From: an uncultured Lachnospiraceae bacterium
GTDB lineage: Bacteria; Bacillota; Clostridia; Lachnospirales; Lachnospiraceae
DNA length: 34,632 nt
NCBI GenBank assembly: GCA_951801955.1
Contig: CATOOV010000035.1
Location: forward strand, 1 to 34,632
Direction of reading: 5' to 3'
The notes under the pieces are model-generated. The model worked only from the letters and a program-made list of their open reading frames with translations. It was not told the DNA's origin and did no database searches. This document shows positions 15,459 to 24,772 of the stretch, piece after piece (positions within the stretch are counted from its first letter, which is position 1; every line of letters begins with the position of its first letter). Position numbers and translations under genes: made by a program.

Positions 15459-18400
15459 CTACATCTCCTCCTGCATTTTTTTGAGAATCTCTGCATCATC
15501 CTTGATATTTTCCAGTTTCCTGTATTTTTGCCCAGGTATTCCAGGGTCAAATCCGCAGATTCCATGATAAGGGCAATAGTCGCACCCCGTGTCATCCCCC
15601 AATTGGTACGGGCTTGCCGAAATCTCCCCGTCAAAAATTTTCTGCCCGATTTCCCGGATTTTATGGTTTACATAGCCAGATAAAATCTGAAACTCTTCTT
15701 TCCCAGCACGCTTTGCCTTCTTGCTTACACTCTCATCCTCCGCTTCTGAGGCGACCCCTTTTAATTTCAGCTCTTCAAAAATCTCCTCCCGAATCTGCGC
15801 GTCTGTTTTTTCAGCTTCTCCTTCCACCATGGGATCTTCTAAATGATAGTAATACATACCACCTGGCACCACATTTTTATCTGGGTACTTCCGCTTTAAA
15901 AGTTCCACTGCGGAATTGAGGTACACCACAAGCTGCAGTTGAAGCCCATGGTACAAGGACAGTAACTGGAAATCACGATTGCCTGATTTGTAATCCACCA
16001 CCTTTACATAGACCATATCCTTTGTTTTGCGTGTGTCTACCCGGTCAATCCTGCCCTGCAGCCTCATTTTCTCCTGATCGCTCAGCGTAAAATTTACGGA
16101 CTCAAGATCCTCTACAAAAGAAAAGGAGATCTCATACCCTTCCGGTGAAAAATGACTGGTTTTAATCTGCTGCGCAATGGTTTCCACCGTCCGTTTTAAA
16201 ATTCTTTTTATCCGTTCAACCAGGTAGGTAGTCCTTGCCTCCCGAAACAGCACACTGTCAAATCCCGCTCCCAAAGCTTCCTCCACAGCACGGTTTATCA
16301 GGCGCTCTTCTTCCTCCTTTGGCACGTCAAACCAATGGTAGCCAGCCTCTTCCATAGCATTGGCATAGCGTTCCAATACTTCATGGAACATCGTCCCCAT
16401 ATCCACAGGGGAAAATTCCCCCAGGCTGCGCTCCTTTAATTTCAAACCATATTGAAGGAAATGGCTGCAGGCACAGGCACTGAACTGCTCTAAGCGAGTG
16501 ACACTGTTCTCCAGTATCGTTCCATACAGCGCCCGTGTAATGTGACTGCCCATCGTTTTCCCCTGGTACTGGTAAAATGCGGCTTCCAAAAATGGAAGCA
16601 TCCGATCCCTCCATTTTTCCTGTCCCATATACCACTGGCACAAACCCTGCCATTCCGGTAAAAGTTCTCCCTTTTTCGCCCTTTTCAACCCTTCCACAAA
16701 AAATTTCCTGCTACTTTTGGGCGTCACAATCTGTGCAAGCCCTGGCTGTTCTTCCACCCGCTCCGGCAGAAAATCTGGAAAAAGACGCTGGATTGTCCCC
16801 ACCAGATAAGATCTCCGACTCTCCTTGCCCTCTTGGTTTACCCGGAACCAGGTAAGGTATAATTGTTCCGAAGGTTTTGTCAAGTTCAGATACAGATAAA
16901 ATTTCTGGATAAAACTCCTCTCTCGGTCTGTAGGGGCAAGCTCCATCTTATTCAATGCAAACAGCTCCCGGTCCGCTTGGGAAATAATTCCGCCGTGCTC
17001 CACTGCTTTTGGAATCAGCCCGTCATTCACCCCTGCAAAAAACAGTATTTTGATATCAGACAGACGGCTCCTCTCAATATCGCCAAACACCACCCTGTCA
17101 TAACCTGGCGGGATAATACCGATGGCAGCCGCTTCCATGCCTGCCTCCAAGATCTCCCTGTACTCCCGGATATTCATCCGCTCCTCACCTAAAAGTTCCA
17201 CCATCTTATCCATCAAGTCCATTACTACTTTATAGATTTGTGCATATTCCTTGGCAAGCGCCGATTCCCCCTCCTGCTGGAAGAACTCTTCATAATCGTG
17301 CAGTTTTTCCTCTATCCTAAGAGAAACCATCAATTCATAAAGCCTGCAGGATTCTTCCAGTACCGTGGCATACCTCTTTTTTTTCACAGTTTTGGAAGAA
17401 TTCCCATGCTCTGTCTCTTCTACTTCCCGTCTGCGGAATACTTCCCGCAAAGGCGTAAACTGCTCCACCAGCTTTTCCCGCATCCCATTAACCAGATCCA
17501 ACTCCTCCTGGTCGTGGTTCCTGCCTCGGCGCACCCATTTTTTCTGCCACCGGCAAAATCCCCGGATATTTTCAGCGAGCACGTAATTTTCCAGGATATC
17601 AATGTCTTCCAGTGCAAACCCACAAAGCCCGCAGCGCAGGTACCCCAATATTGCCTCATAAGAAAAATCCTGTTCTACTACAAACAGCACCCTCTTTAAA
17701 AATTCTGTCATAGGATGGAATAAAATATCTTTTCTGGTATCTAAAAACAATGGAATCCCATAAGCGCCAAAAACCTCCCCGGCATAATTTCCATACATCT
17801 CCACATCCCCGCATACAATGGCAACGTCTTTGTAGCGATAGCCATGATCCCGCACCAATTCTTTGATTTTTCGTGCAATAAAATGCAGTTCCTGCCTAGG
17901 ATTGGGCAGGGAATAGAGGAAAATATCCTGAGCTGTGCAAGGCTTTGCAGCTTTGTTTTCAACCCTGCCTTCCCCCCCTTTTTCAGCAAGTTCTCTTTCT
18001 TTCTCCGTATGTGGATGGATTGTTTTTGCTTCCTGTCTGGGATAGACTTTTGGTTTTGCCCGGAACAGATTCTGTTCCAGCCACAATAAGGACGGGGAAG
18101 CGGCAAAGCGGCTTTTCTCACTATGGGGCACCCAGTAAGGTTCCCGTATTTCCACATGCTGCTTTGCTGCAAGGAATGTCAGTGTCTCTACCGTCTTCTT
18201 ACTCATATAAAATAGTTCCTGTACCCCCTTGTTAAGATACGGATCTTCCCGCGAATCCAGAGTTACCGTCACAAATATTTCCTCGGTCAGCTTCAAAAGT
18301 GTCTCCAAAAGATGATACTGCACCGGCGTGAATCCTGTAAACCCATCCAACACAATGACCGAATCCTTCAATAGCTTTGACTGCCCCGCTACCTGGGACA

Positions 18401-18950
18401 GCACTTCCAGCAATTCTTCCGCTGTAATAAATTTCCCACGCAGATAATCCTGGAATCCAAGATACATGGTCTGGATATCCTGCATTTTATAGCGGAACAA
18501 AGGCGGCTGCTGCTCTTGAGTAATCAGTACGTCCAACTGTTCTGGAGCAATCCGGTATTGGGTCAGCTCTGAAATAATAGATTTAATCTCACTGATATAT
18601 CCTGTCTTTTTCATACTTGCCTTCATAAGCATTAAATTTCCTTGCTGTTGTTCTGCCACACGGCGCAATACCAGATTCTTTCCGGTTTCCTCCAGGATAT
18701 TCAAATTCCCCATGCCCAGCTCATCAAAAATCCGATATGCAAGACGGTTAAAGCTTACTACATCCACATTCATAATACTGTGCTGTTTTTGCCGTCCTAC
18801 CAACTCCCGCTGAGTCTGCATAGTAAACTGCTCTGGCACCAAAACAAAAAACGTGCGGTCTGGCTCCTCTCTAGACTGCCCTAAAATTTTTTTATATACA
18901 TAATCAGATTTTCCGCTGCCGGAACCTCCAAATATCAACTGTAATGACAT
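15459..18950 (-). CDS. addB: ATP-dependent nuclease subunit B (AddB)
   Basis: The 1,163-residue partner of AddA begins with Walker A GGSGSGKS (8-15). It ends with a RecB-type nuclease domain including VVDYKSGNRDF near residues 985-1000. Cysteines for the family's 4Fe-4S cluster are present: one in the FSACACSHF segment (near 825) and three in CDYCPYHGIC (near 1120). In AddAB the B subunit cuts the opposite strand and recognises Chi. ATG 18950 has AGGAGA upstream. A weak terminator separates it from the small gene upstream, so addB probably has its own promoter, which I cannot pinpoint. Confidence 0.95.
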   Translation of the reverse strand: MSLQLIFGGSGSGKSDYVYKKILGQSREEPDRTFFVLVPEQFTMQTQRELVGRQKQHSIMNVDVVSFNRLAYRIFDELGMGNLNILEETGKNLVLRRVAEQQQGNLMLMKASMKKTGYISEIKSIISELTQYRIAPEQLDVLITQEQQPPLFRYKMQDIQTMYLGFQDYLRGKFITAEELLEVLSQVAGQSKLLKDSVIVLDGFTGFTPVQYHLLETLLKLTEEIFVTVTLDSREDPYLNKGVQELFYMSKKTVETLTFLAAKQHVEIREPYWVPHSEKSRFAASPSLLWLEQNLFRAKPKVYPRQEAKTIHPHTEKERELAEKGGEGRVENKAAKPCTAQDIFLYSLPNPRQELHFIARKIKELVRDHGYRYKDVAIVCGDVEMYGNYAGEVFGAYGIPLFLDTRKDILFHPMTEFLKRVLFVVEQDFSYEAILGYLRCGLCGFALEDIDILENYVLAENIRGFCRWQKKWVRRGRNHDQEELDLVNGMREKLVEQFTPLREVFRRREVEETEHGNSSKTVKKKRYATVLEESCRLYELMVSLRIEEKLHDYEEFFQQEGESALAKEYAQIYKVVMDLMDKMVELLGEERMNIREYREILEAGMEAAAIGIIPPGYDRVVFGDIERSRLSDIKILFFAGVNDGLIPKAVEHGGIISQADRELFALNKMELAPTDRERSFIQKFYLYLNLTKPSEQLYLTWFRVNQEGKESRRSYLVGTIQRLFPDFLPERVEEQPGLAQIVTPKSSRKFFVEGLKRAKKGELLPEWQGLCQWYMGQEKWRDRMLPFLEAAFYQYQGKTMGSHITRALYGTILENSVTRLEQFSACACSHFLQYGLKLKERSLGEFSPVDMGTMFHEVLERYANAMEEAGYHWFDVPKEEEERLINRAVEEALGAGFDSVLFREARTTYLVERIKRILKRTVETIAQQIKTSHFSPEGYEISFSFVEDLESVNFTLSDQEKMRLQGRIDRVDTRKTKDMVYVKVVDYKSGNRDFQLLSLYHGLQLQLVVYLNSAVELLKRKYPDKNVVPGGMYYYHLEDPMVEGEAEKTDAQIREEIFEELKLKGVASEAEDESVSKKAKRAGKEEFQILSGYVNHKIREIGQKIFDGEISASPYQLGDDTGCDYCPYHGICGFDPGIPGQKYRKLENIKDDAEILKKMQEEM

Positions 18951-18960
18951 GATTTTTCTC

Positions 18961-19009
18961 CTAAAAACAAAAGGAACCCCTCTGTCAGATCTATATTCTA
19001 ACAGAAGGG
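18961..19009 (-). terminator. Terminator downstream of the 99-residue gene
   Basis: On the minus strand CCCTTCTGT (19001-19009) pairs with ACAGAGGG (18978-18985) with one bulge. A T-rich stretch GTTCCTTTTGTTTTT follows. It lies between the 99-residue gene and addB. Confidence 0.6.
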
Positions 19010-19024
19010 AACCCCTGTAAATAA

Positions 19025-19324
19025 TTACGCTTCTTCTACTAAATGATAACGGTCTGCAAACTTATCCGCTCCGCAGACGTGACGTTCCATATCCTGTTCC
19101 TTAATGATATAATCCCCTTCCCGCAGAAAAATCATTCCTCTGCGATTCTGGATAAAGGGACATACCACTGTGCCGTCTTCTCTTGTTACCTTAACCAGCT
19201 TATCCGTGGAAACCCAGCCATTGACTACAATGGAAGTCCAGGGCAAAAAACCATCTTCCATTTTTTTTCCTACTTCATATGCCTCTGCTTCCACTTCAAA
19301 TGAATTTCTCCTATACCTTTTCAT
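19025..19324 (-). CDS. Small phage-like hypothetical protein
   Basis: The 99-residue protein starts MKRYRRNSFEVEAEAYE and later has REGDYIIKEQDMERHVC and FADRYHLVEE. The layout of a basic start with RR-P/S-VEA, a central beta region, and a GDYII...F-Y-V-E ending is that of a small protein common in Gram-positive prophages, of unknown function. Here it stands alone with no other phage gene. GGGGCAGG lies upstream of the ATG and a terminator follows, so it is probably a monocistronic, domesticated relic. The assignment is from pattern recall only. Confidence 0.55.
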   Translation of the reverse strand: MKRYRRNSFEVEAEAYEVGKKMEDGFLPWTSIVVNGWVSTDKLVKVTREDGTVVCPFIQNRRGMIFLREGDYIIKEQDMERHVCGADKFADRYHLVEEA

Positions 19325-19430
19325 AAAAATTACCTGCCCCTTTCTTTTGTATCAAAACTCGCTTCTGGGAGAATACTCTTGCTGCAAGACCTCCCTGTTT
19401 TCTATTTTATTAATATACAGCAAAATTCAC

Positions 19431-19480
19431 AAAAAAACAACCTAATTTGCCAATATTTTGAATGGCTGCCGTCCATTGGC
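19431..19480 (-). terminator. Probable terminator of the multicopper oxidase operon
   Basis: On the minus strand GCCAATGG (19473-19480) can pair with CCAT and ATTGGC (19462-19465, 19449-19454) as an interrupted stem. GTTGTTTTTTT follows. It begins 13 bases after the oxidase stop codon. Confidence 0.45.
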
Positions 19481-19492
19481 TAAGTTTACAAT

Positions 19493-22400
19493 TTACTTTC
19501 CGCAAATACAGCCTGCCACCCGACGGCAAACGTCTCTGCACCTTTCGCGAAAGCGCTGTTTCTTTACCCGGAAAATCCCCCACATACCAGATTCCAAATC
19601 CCATTTCAGGACGCCGGAACGATATAGGTAATCTCCTGGACAGGAGGCGCCTCCCTCAAGTTCCATATCAAACCGATTTCCGATACTGATCCCCCCTTGA
19701 AGCGGGATTACCCTGGAATGGCTGTCTTTGGGCTGCTCTTTCCACATATGCCCATGAATGGCAAACGCGGTATTCCTTGGCTTATCCGCCGCCATTACGG
19801 TACGGAAGATGACCCGCTCCCCACTATGCGCATGGAAAATGGGCGTTGCAGGATCTCCATGGACGCGGCTGCTGAACACTTTTTCAATACAATTGTTTTG
19901 CTTCAGCCGATTGGCAAACCGCTCGGAACGATAATTGTAACCTTTTTCTCCCGTATCCTCATGTTCCACTTCCTCATCCTCAAATCCTTCTCCCTGTGCA
20001 GTCTTAATCAATTCTCCCTGTGCATCCAACAGACGGATTCCGTTCTGGATAAATACCACAAACTCCCGGAAGGTGTCAATGGAAGGCGCTGTAATCACCG
20101 CCTGTTCCTGTGTGCTTCCTTTCAACACACGTCCATTTTGATACCATTCTGCCCCAGGCGGCTCCACAATCACAGCGCCGAACAATCCATGATATCTGTG
20201 ATTTCTCATATCACCAAAAGACTGCAGGATACAAGAACCATACTCTTTATCTGCATACCAGAGATATTTTTTACTCTCCCCTGGTCCCACGGTCTGTTCC
20301 CTGTGGTTGAATCCTACATTAATGCCAGAATCACTCCATACATCATATTGCAGAAACTGAGGATTTAAAGACACCCGCATAGAAGGCTGGTACGCCTGAT
20401 CTAAAGGTACGCTTGGATAAGCAAAGTAAGGAATTGACCCAGCCGGTCCCAGCATGTTGTGCAAAGTTACTTCAATCCAATCACCTACATTCGCCCGGAG
20501 AATTAAGGGCTTCGGCTGGTGCTTGCCGCAAAGGACAAGTTCCAGTTCCTCCAGGGGCACAAAAATCAATCCATTGGGATCGTGATCTCCATATTTATTA
20601 TATAAAATGTCTGTCTGAACCGCCGCCACCTCATATTTGCGGACAACTGCTCCTGGGGATGGGCACGGCGGCAGCGGCAAAATACTTTCTTTCCCTTTGC
20701 AAAGCGGCTTTAAACAAGGCTGTTTCCGGTCATATGCACGCACAATCCCCCAAAGCCCCAGCCAGGCATCGTCAATCCCTCCGAAGTAATACAGATAATC
20801 CCCATGCCCGTATGGTTTGTCAATATGGATATTAAACGCCTCTGACACTCCTATCGTCTGAGATGCCGCAAGGGGAGACATTGGATCTGCAATCTCCCGA
20901 TGCCAGGACATTCCTGTCATGTTAAAAGAATGCTGCTCTTCATGGGCGGCGTCCAACAGGCGGATGATCATTTCATCTCCTGGATAAGTCTCTAAAATAG
21001 GTGTCGCCGGATCTCCATGCACCAGGGAACTGAACAGATATGCTGGATCTTCCCCGTTTTTCAGCCGCTCTACCATCGGTTCACAACGATAGTTAATGCC
21101 CATTACCCCTGGATCATCATGAGATCCTGGCACTTTTGGGGGATTGAGCGGCTTTCCCTCCTTGTCAAACAGCGGCGCAAAATCATGGACAAACAAGGCA
21201 AATTCACGAAATGAGCTTCCATCTGGTCTGCGAATCACGGCATTTACTCCAGATTCTAAGGGTTCGCCTGTCCGCACATCATGAAAAGTCGCCCCCCGCT
21301 CCTCTATAATCAACGCGCCAAATACCCCATGGAACTGGTGGGAATTGGCATAGAGGTGATCATGGAAAAATACGGTATTCAGCTGCGTATTGGCAAAAAA
21401 GCGTTCCACCAATGTCTCATATTTTCTTGCACCTGCAAGGTTATTCCATCCATTCGCCGCCCCGTCAGATACAATGGTATCAAATTTAACCAGATGGACA
21501 TGTTCCCCTACAATATCTGTGATCGTCTTTAGCTCAAAGGGGCTTCCCTCCAAAAATTCCGGCAGTAGGTTCGTCAGGCGGATCTCAATACAATCCCCTG
21601 CATTTGCACGGATGACCAACGGCTCAGCCTGAATCTGCCCGCATTCAACTTTGCGGATATATTTTTTAAGCCCTCCATGCCGTTCCAGCTCTTCTTTGCG
21701 TACAAAAAACCGTCCTTGGGGATCATGCCAGCCATAACTGTTATAGGTGATTTTCGCCTGAACTAATGCAAGTTCAAATACCTTGACTTTTTCCTTACAG
21801 CTATCGGTATGGCAAGGGCAGGTATCAGTATACAGCGCCCCTGGCTCATAATCCTCTACAAAATTGGCTTCCTCTAATGGTGTGGGTTCAATCTTATTAT
21901 TTCCTTCCGAATCAATCACTCCAAGCGGCGGCTGGAAAGGAGCTGCACCTACCTGCCCATTGATAAAATTGGGATATCCCGGATGTTTTGGATCTTTGGG
22001 GGGCGGGCATATCCGGTCTTTCAGGGGCATCAGCCTTGGTATCGGGGTATTGTCCGGCAGTTTCCCGCTTCCATCCTGTAATCTGTCAAACACCCGGAAC
22101 AAAGACCACATCCCCTCATGGAAATGGGGATAGAGATGACAGTGAAAAATGGCGTCTCCAATCATTCCATTAAGGCTTCCTGCGCCATGAAGGATATCCA
22201 GGGTATAACATTCCTGGGGTCCCAAGGTAATAGAATCCAATATGGCAGAGTTGGGATTGTCTGCTTCCAGCCTCCACTGGTGGTTGTGGAGATGAAACAC
22301 ATGGGTTTCTTTGATGCCTCCATGTATCAGCCGGATTTTTGTGGGATCTCCCACATATGCCGGTAAAACATGGGGCGCTGGATCCCCGTAAGTCCAGGAA

Positions 22401-23164
22401 CTCATGGAGACATCTTCTCCAGAATCCGCTGGATTATCTGTCAAAGGATGCCGGTTGCGCATTGGCTCTGAACGATAGCTGATTCCAGTAGTTGCAGAAA
22501 TAAGGCCTGTGCGGTGGTCCATTGGCGGATTGCCGTCTTTGTCTTTGATTTCCAGCTCGTCATGGAAAAAGACCGCATATTCCCGGAAAGCAGGCTGCCC
22601 TGGCGCATACACATCCGCAAACAGCCCACTTTCCAATGGCTCCCCAGTTTCTGGGTTTAGCCAAAATGCTTCTGGAGGTTCCACAATGATAACTCCGAAC
22701 AACCCATGGATATTGGTTCCTTTCTCACTGCTTCTGGTATCTCCCATATCGCTGAAAAGATATACCCCTTCTTTCTGGGCATACCAGCAATAATCAATGA
22801 CATGCCTGGTCGTGGTATTGGGGTTCATTCCCACATAGGCGCCGTCTGATACCTTGACATCATATTCCAATCCCTGCACATGGATGCTTAACGCCCGATT
22901 CATGGAATTATAAAATTTCACATGAATTGTATCTCCCAAATTCATTCTCAAAACCAATGGTTTTACCAGCTCACTGGGCTGCGGGATCTCCTGCTGGAAT
23001 TTCTGCAAGGCATCCTCCCTTACCCGCTTGGCATCTTCTCGCAGCACGTACATCATTCCATCTGGATCGTGGTCCCCATACTTATTGTATACGATGGGAA
23101 TAGAAATTGCTTCAATCTCAAAATTCCTGATTCTTTCTGGTTTGGGGTATTCACACAATTCCAT
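19493..23164 (-). CDS. Giant six-domain multicopper oxidase, MnxG-like
   Basis: The 1,223-residue protein is three successive two-cupredoxin units, each opening with a Y-NKYGDHDP-G motif (near residues 27, 475 and 865). Copper ligands are complete. H288-x-x-H291-x-H293 and H341-C342-H343, H347, M352 (type 1 plus trinuclear) lie in the first unit. H555-V-H557 and H601-D-H603 lie in the second. The third unit has no full set. Motifs 3 and 4 thus precede motifs 1 and 2, unlike laccases. Size and layout match MnxG, the spore-surface Mn(II) oxidase of marine Bacillus. There is no signal peptide, as expected for a spore outer-layer protein made in the mother cell. The ATG overlaps the end of the DUF2935 gene, with GAGGGGTG inside it. 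The substrate (Mn, Fe or phenolics) is inferred, not shown. Confidence 0.85.
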   Translation of the reverse strand: MELCEYPKPERIRNFEIEAISIPIVYNKYGDHDPDGMMYVLREDAKRVREDALQKFQQEIPQPSELVKPLVLRMNLGDTIHVKFYNSMNRALSIHVQGLEYDVKVSDGAYVGMNPNTTTRHVIDYCWYAQKEGVYLFSDMGDTRSSEKGTNIHGLFGVIIVEPPEAFWLNPETGEPLESGLFADVYAPGQPAFREYAVFFHDELEIKDKDGNPPMDHRTGLISATTGISYRSEPMRNRHPLTDNPADSGEDVSMSSWTYGDPAPHVLPAYVGDPTKIRLIHGGIKETHVFHLHNHQWRLEADNPNSAILDSITLGPQECYTLDILHGAGSLNGMIGDAIFHCHLYPHFHEGMWSLFRVFDRLQDGSGKLPDNTPIPRLMPLKDRICPPPKDPKHPGYPNFINGQVGAAPFQPPLGVIDSEGNNKIEPTPLEEANFVEDYEPGALYTDTCPCHTDSCKEKVKVFELALVQAKITYNSYGWHDPQGRFFVRKEELERHGGLKKYIRKVECGQIQAEPLVIRANAGDCIEIRLTNLLPEFLEGSPFELKTITDIVGEHVHLVKFDTIVSDGAANGWNNLAGARKYETLVERFFANTQLNTVFFHDHLYANSHQFHGVFGALIIEERGATFHDVRTGEPLESGVNAVIRRPDGSSFREFALFVHDFAPLFDKEGKPLNPPKVPGSHDDPGVMGINYRCEPMVERLKNGEDPAYLFSSLVHGDPATPILETYPGDEMIIRLLDAAHEEQHSFNMTGMSWHREIADPMSPLAASQTIGVSEAFNIHIDKPYGHGDYLYYFGGIDDAWLGLWGIVRAYDRKQPCLKPLCKGKESILPLPPCPSPGAVVRKYEVAAVQTDILYNKYGDHDPNGLIFVPLEELELVLCGKHQPKPLILRANVGDWIEVTLHNMLGPAGSIPYFAYPSVPLDQAYQPSMRVSLNPQFLQYDVWSDSGINVGFNHREQTVGPGESKKYLWYADKEYGSCILQSFGDMRNHRYHGLFGAVIVEPPGAEWYQNGRVLKGSTQEQAVITAPSIDTFREFVVFIQNGIRLLDAQGELIKTAQGEGFEDEEVEHEDTGEKGYNYRSERFANRLKQNNCIEKVFSSRVHGDPATPIFHAHSGERVIFRTVMAADKPRNTAFAIHGHMWKEQPKDSHSRVIPLQGGISIGNRFDMELEGGASCPGDYLYRSGVLKWDLESGMWGIFRVKKQRFRERCRDVCRRVAGCICGK

Positions 23165-23165
23165 A

Positions 23166-24641
23166 TTAACACCCCTCGTCTTCTATCTCCCAAATTTCAC
23201 TCTGAGATCCTTCGTTTTCTGTTTTACAAGCTTCTATTGCACTTTTCCCATGTTCTGCCGTGCGCGCTTCTATTGCACTTTTCCCATGTTCTGGTTCACT
23301 CTGGATTCCTGTGCTTTCTGTTACACAAGCTTCTATTGCACTTGCTGCTTGTTCTGCCTCACAAGTTTCGCTCTGAGCGCCCTTGTTTTCTGCTGCACAA
23401 GCTTCCATTGTACATTCTGCATGTTCTGTCTCATGTGTTTTACACTGGATTCCAGTGTTTTCTGTTACACAAGCTTCTACTGTACATCCTTCATATTTGG
23501 TTTCACATGTTTCTCTGCTGCATCCTGTATTTCGTGTTTCACATGTTTCTCTGCTGCATCCCATATTTCGTGTTTCACATGTTTCTCTGCTGCATCCCAT
23601 ATTTCGTGTTTCACATGTTTCTCTGTTACATCCTGTATTTCGTGTTTCACATGTTTCTCTGCTGCATCCTGTATTTCGTGTTTCACATGTTTCTCTGTTA
23701 CATCCCATGTTCTCGGTTTCATATGCCCTGTTTTCCTGATAGTTTGTGCCTTCTTCCAAAATTCTCAGATAATGATTTGCCTCCCGCAGAACATGGTCAG
23801 CAAGGAGGGGAAGGATCATAGATTGAATCTTACATTTCAAAATGCCTTGGGTCCCTGCTGCCTTAAATTCCTGAATTCCTTTTGTCTGCTTTATAGTTCT
23901 CTCTGCAAGCGCTCCAATTTGGGCACATTCCATCTCCTTTGCCTCTTCCAGAAGATAACAGAATTTATGCCCAAAATTGTCTGCTGTATCAATCAAATCT
24001 TCTTCGCATGGATCCAGCAGCCCGCGTATAAACCAAGAATGCTCCATCATAATTTGATTCCAGAAAATTTCAGTTTTGCGCATACATTTTCTGGATATGC
24101 TTCCCCGCCGTTCCAACTCCATCAAGAAACTGCCGTATAATTTTGCTTCCCTGAGAATATGTTCCACCAAAAGAGGATACTGAAATGCAAAGATTTCACA
24201 GTTTTTTATGGCACGAAGGATCTTTTCCTTTAATTCGACTAAGCCTCGAACCAGCCGAATCGCCCTTTGATTGATGTTTTTGACTCTTCTGTACATCTGA
24301 CGGCTAAAACTGGTATTACAGCCGCCCTGTAAATTTTGCTGTGCCAAAGTAATTTCTGTATCAATGGGAATGCCTGTCAATCTGCATGTCTTTTCCTCCG
24401 CAAATTTTGTATACGAAGTGACAATCTCCTGGGAGTTCAGCACTGACTGCCCCACAGCCCCATGACTGATTTCCGTAGTTTCTCTCAATAAGTCCTCAAA
24501 CTGCTCCCGAAACCACTGGGATCTTTTGATAAAAAACTCATCTTTTACCACAAATCCTGCTTCTAAAAAGAATGAATGCTCTTTCATAATCCTTAAAAAG
24601 AACAGGTTTAATTCCAACGATACTATCACATAATTTCCCAT
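23166..24641 (-). CDS. DUF2935 protein with cysteine-rich tandem-repeat tail
   Basis: The 491-residue protein has two copies of a helical DUF2935 domain with paired His/Glu motifs: IMKEHSFFLEAG (about 13-24) and VEHILREAKLYG (about 160) in the first, IMMEHSWFIRG (about 198) and ADHVLREANHYL (about 280) in the second. The ferritin-like pattern suggests a bound metal. From about residue 309 a tail of six 12-residue repeats (GC-RETCETRNT type) and then more degenerate repeats supplies cysteines spaced four apart. ATG 24641 is chosen for ACAGGAG six bases upstream; an in-frame TTG 26 codons earlier lacks a site. It is first in the operon, one base from the oxidase gene, with a sigma-K-like promoter. 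It is possibly a spore-coat partner of the oxidase. Confidence 0.75.
   Translation of the reverse strand: MGNYVIVSLELNLFFLRIMKEHSFFLEAGFVVKDEFFIKRSQWFREQFEDLLRETTEISHGAVGQSVLNSQEIVTSYTKFAEEKTCRLTGIPIDTEITLAQQNLQGGCNTSFSRQMYRRVKNINQRAIRLVRGLVELKEKILRAIKNCEIFAFQYPLLVEHILREAKLYGSFLMELERRGSISRKCMRKTEIFWNQIMMEHSWFIRGLLDPCEEDLIDTADNFGHKFCYLLEEAKEMECAQIGALAERTIKQTKGIQEFKAAGTQGILKCKIQSMILPLLADHVLREANHYLRILEEGTNYQENRAYETENMGCNRETCETRNTGCSRETCETRNTGCNRETCETRNMGCSRETCETRNMGCSRETCETRNTGCSRETCETKYEGCTVEACVTENTGIQCKTHETEHAECTMEACAAENKGAQSETCEAEQAASAIEACVTESTGIQSEPEHGKSAIEARTAEHGKSAIEACKTENEGSQSEIWEIEDEGC
23502..23717 (-). repeat. 36-bp tandem repeat, six copies, in the DUF2935 gene tail
   Basis: TTCACATGTTTCTCTG units begin at 23502, 23538, 23574, 23610, 23646 and 23682, exactly 36 bases apart. 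They differ mainly at one or two third-base or single-residue positions (T/M, S/N). More degenerate related units continue to about 23190. All are in frame with the gene. Confidence 0.92.
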
Positions 24642-24745
24642 AAAAAACTCCTGTCTGCTTATTGTTTTGAGGGCAAGAAAATCACTAAAACGTTCCGCCA
24701 AAGATGGAAACTCCTGCAAAGAGAGATTTTATCTTGCCCTTAAAA

Positions 24746-24772
24746 TAATATATGCAGACAAAAGATTTACGT
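24746..24772 (-). promoter_or_regulatory. Sigma-K-like sporulation promoter of the DUF2935-oxidase operon
   Basis: On the minus strand AC (24771-24772) is followed after exactly 16 bases by CATATATTA (24746-24754). This fits the mother-cell sigma-K consensus AC-N16/17-CATAnnnTA at every fixed position. The start codon is about 105 bases downstream. The -35 overlaps the stop codon of the methyltransferase gene upstream. Confidence 0.65.

Noticed and set aside
15455..15634. 60-residue N-terminal extension of AddA
   Set aside because: It lies inside addB, lacks a ribosome site and does not resemble AddA. The ATG at 15454 gives the conserved N-terminus.
19493..23164. CotA-type laccase assignment for the oxidase
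   Set aside because: Laccases have about 500 residues and the motif order 1-2-3-4. This protein has six domains and motifs 3-4 before 1-2.
23502..23717. Regular repeats that resemble a CRISPR array at first glance
   Set aside because: The units are directly tandem with no unique spacers, are in frame with a protein, and no cas genes are present.
22922..24140. Long plus-strand frames (about 300 and 370 residues) opposite the DUF2935 gene
   Set aside because: They are created by the 36-bp repeat being open on both strands. The minus frame has DUF2935 motifs, a ribosome site and coupling to the oxidase gene.
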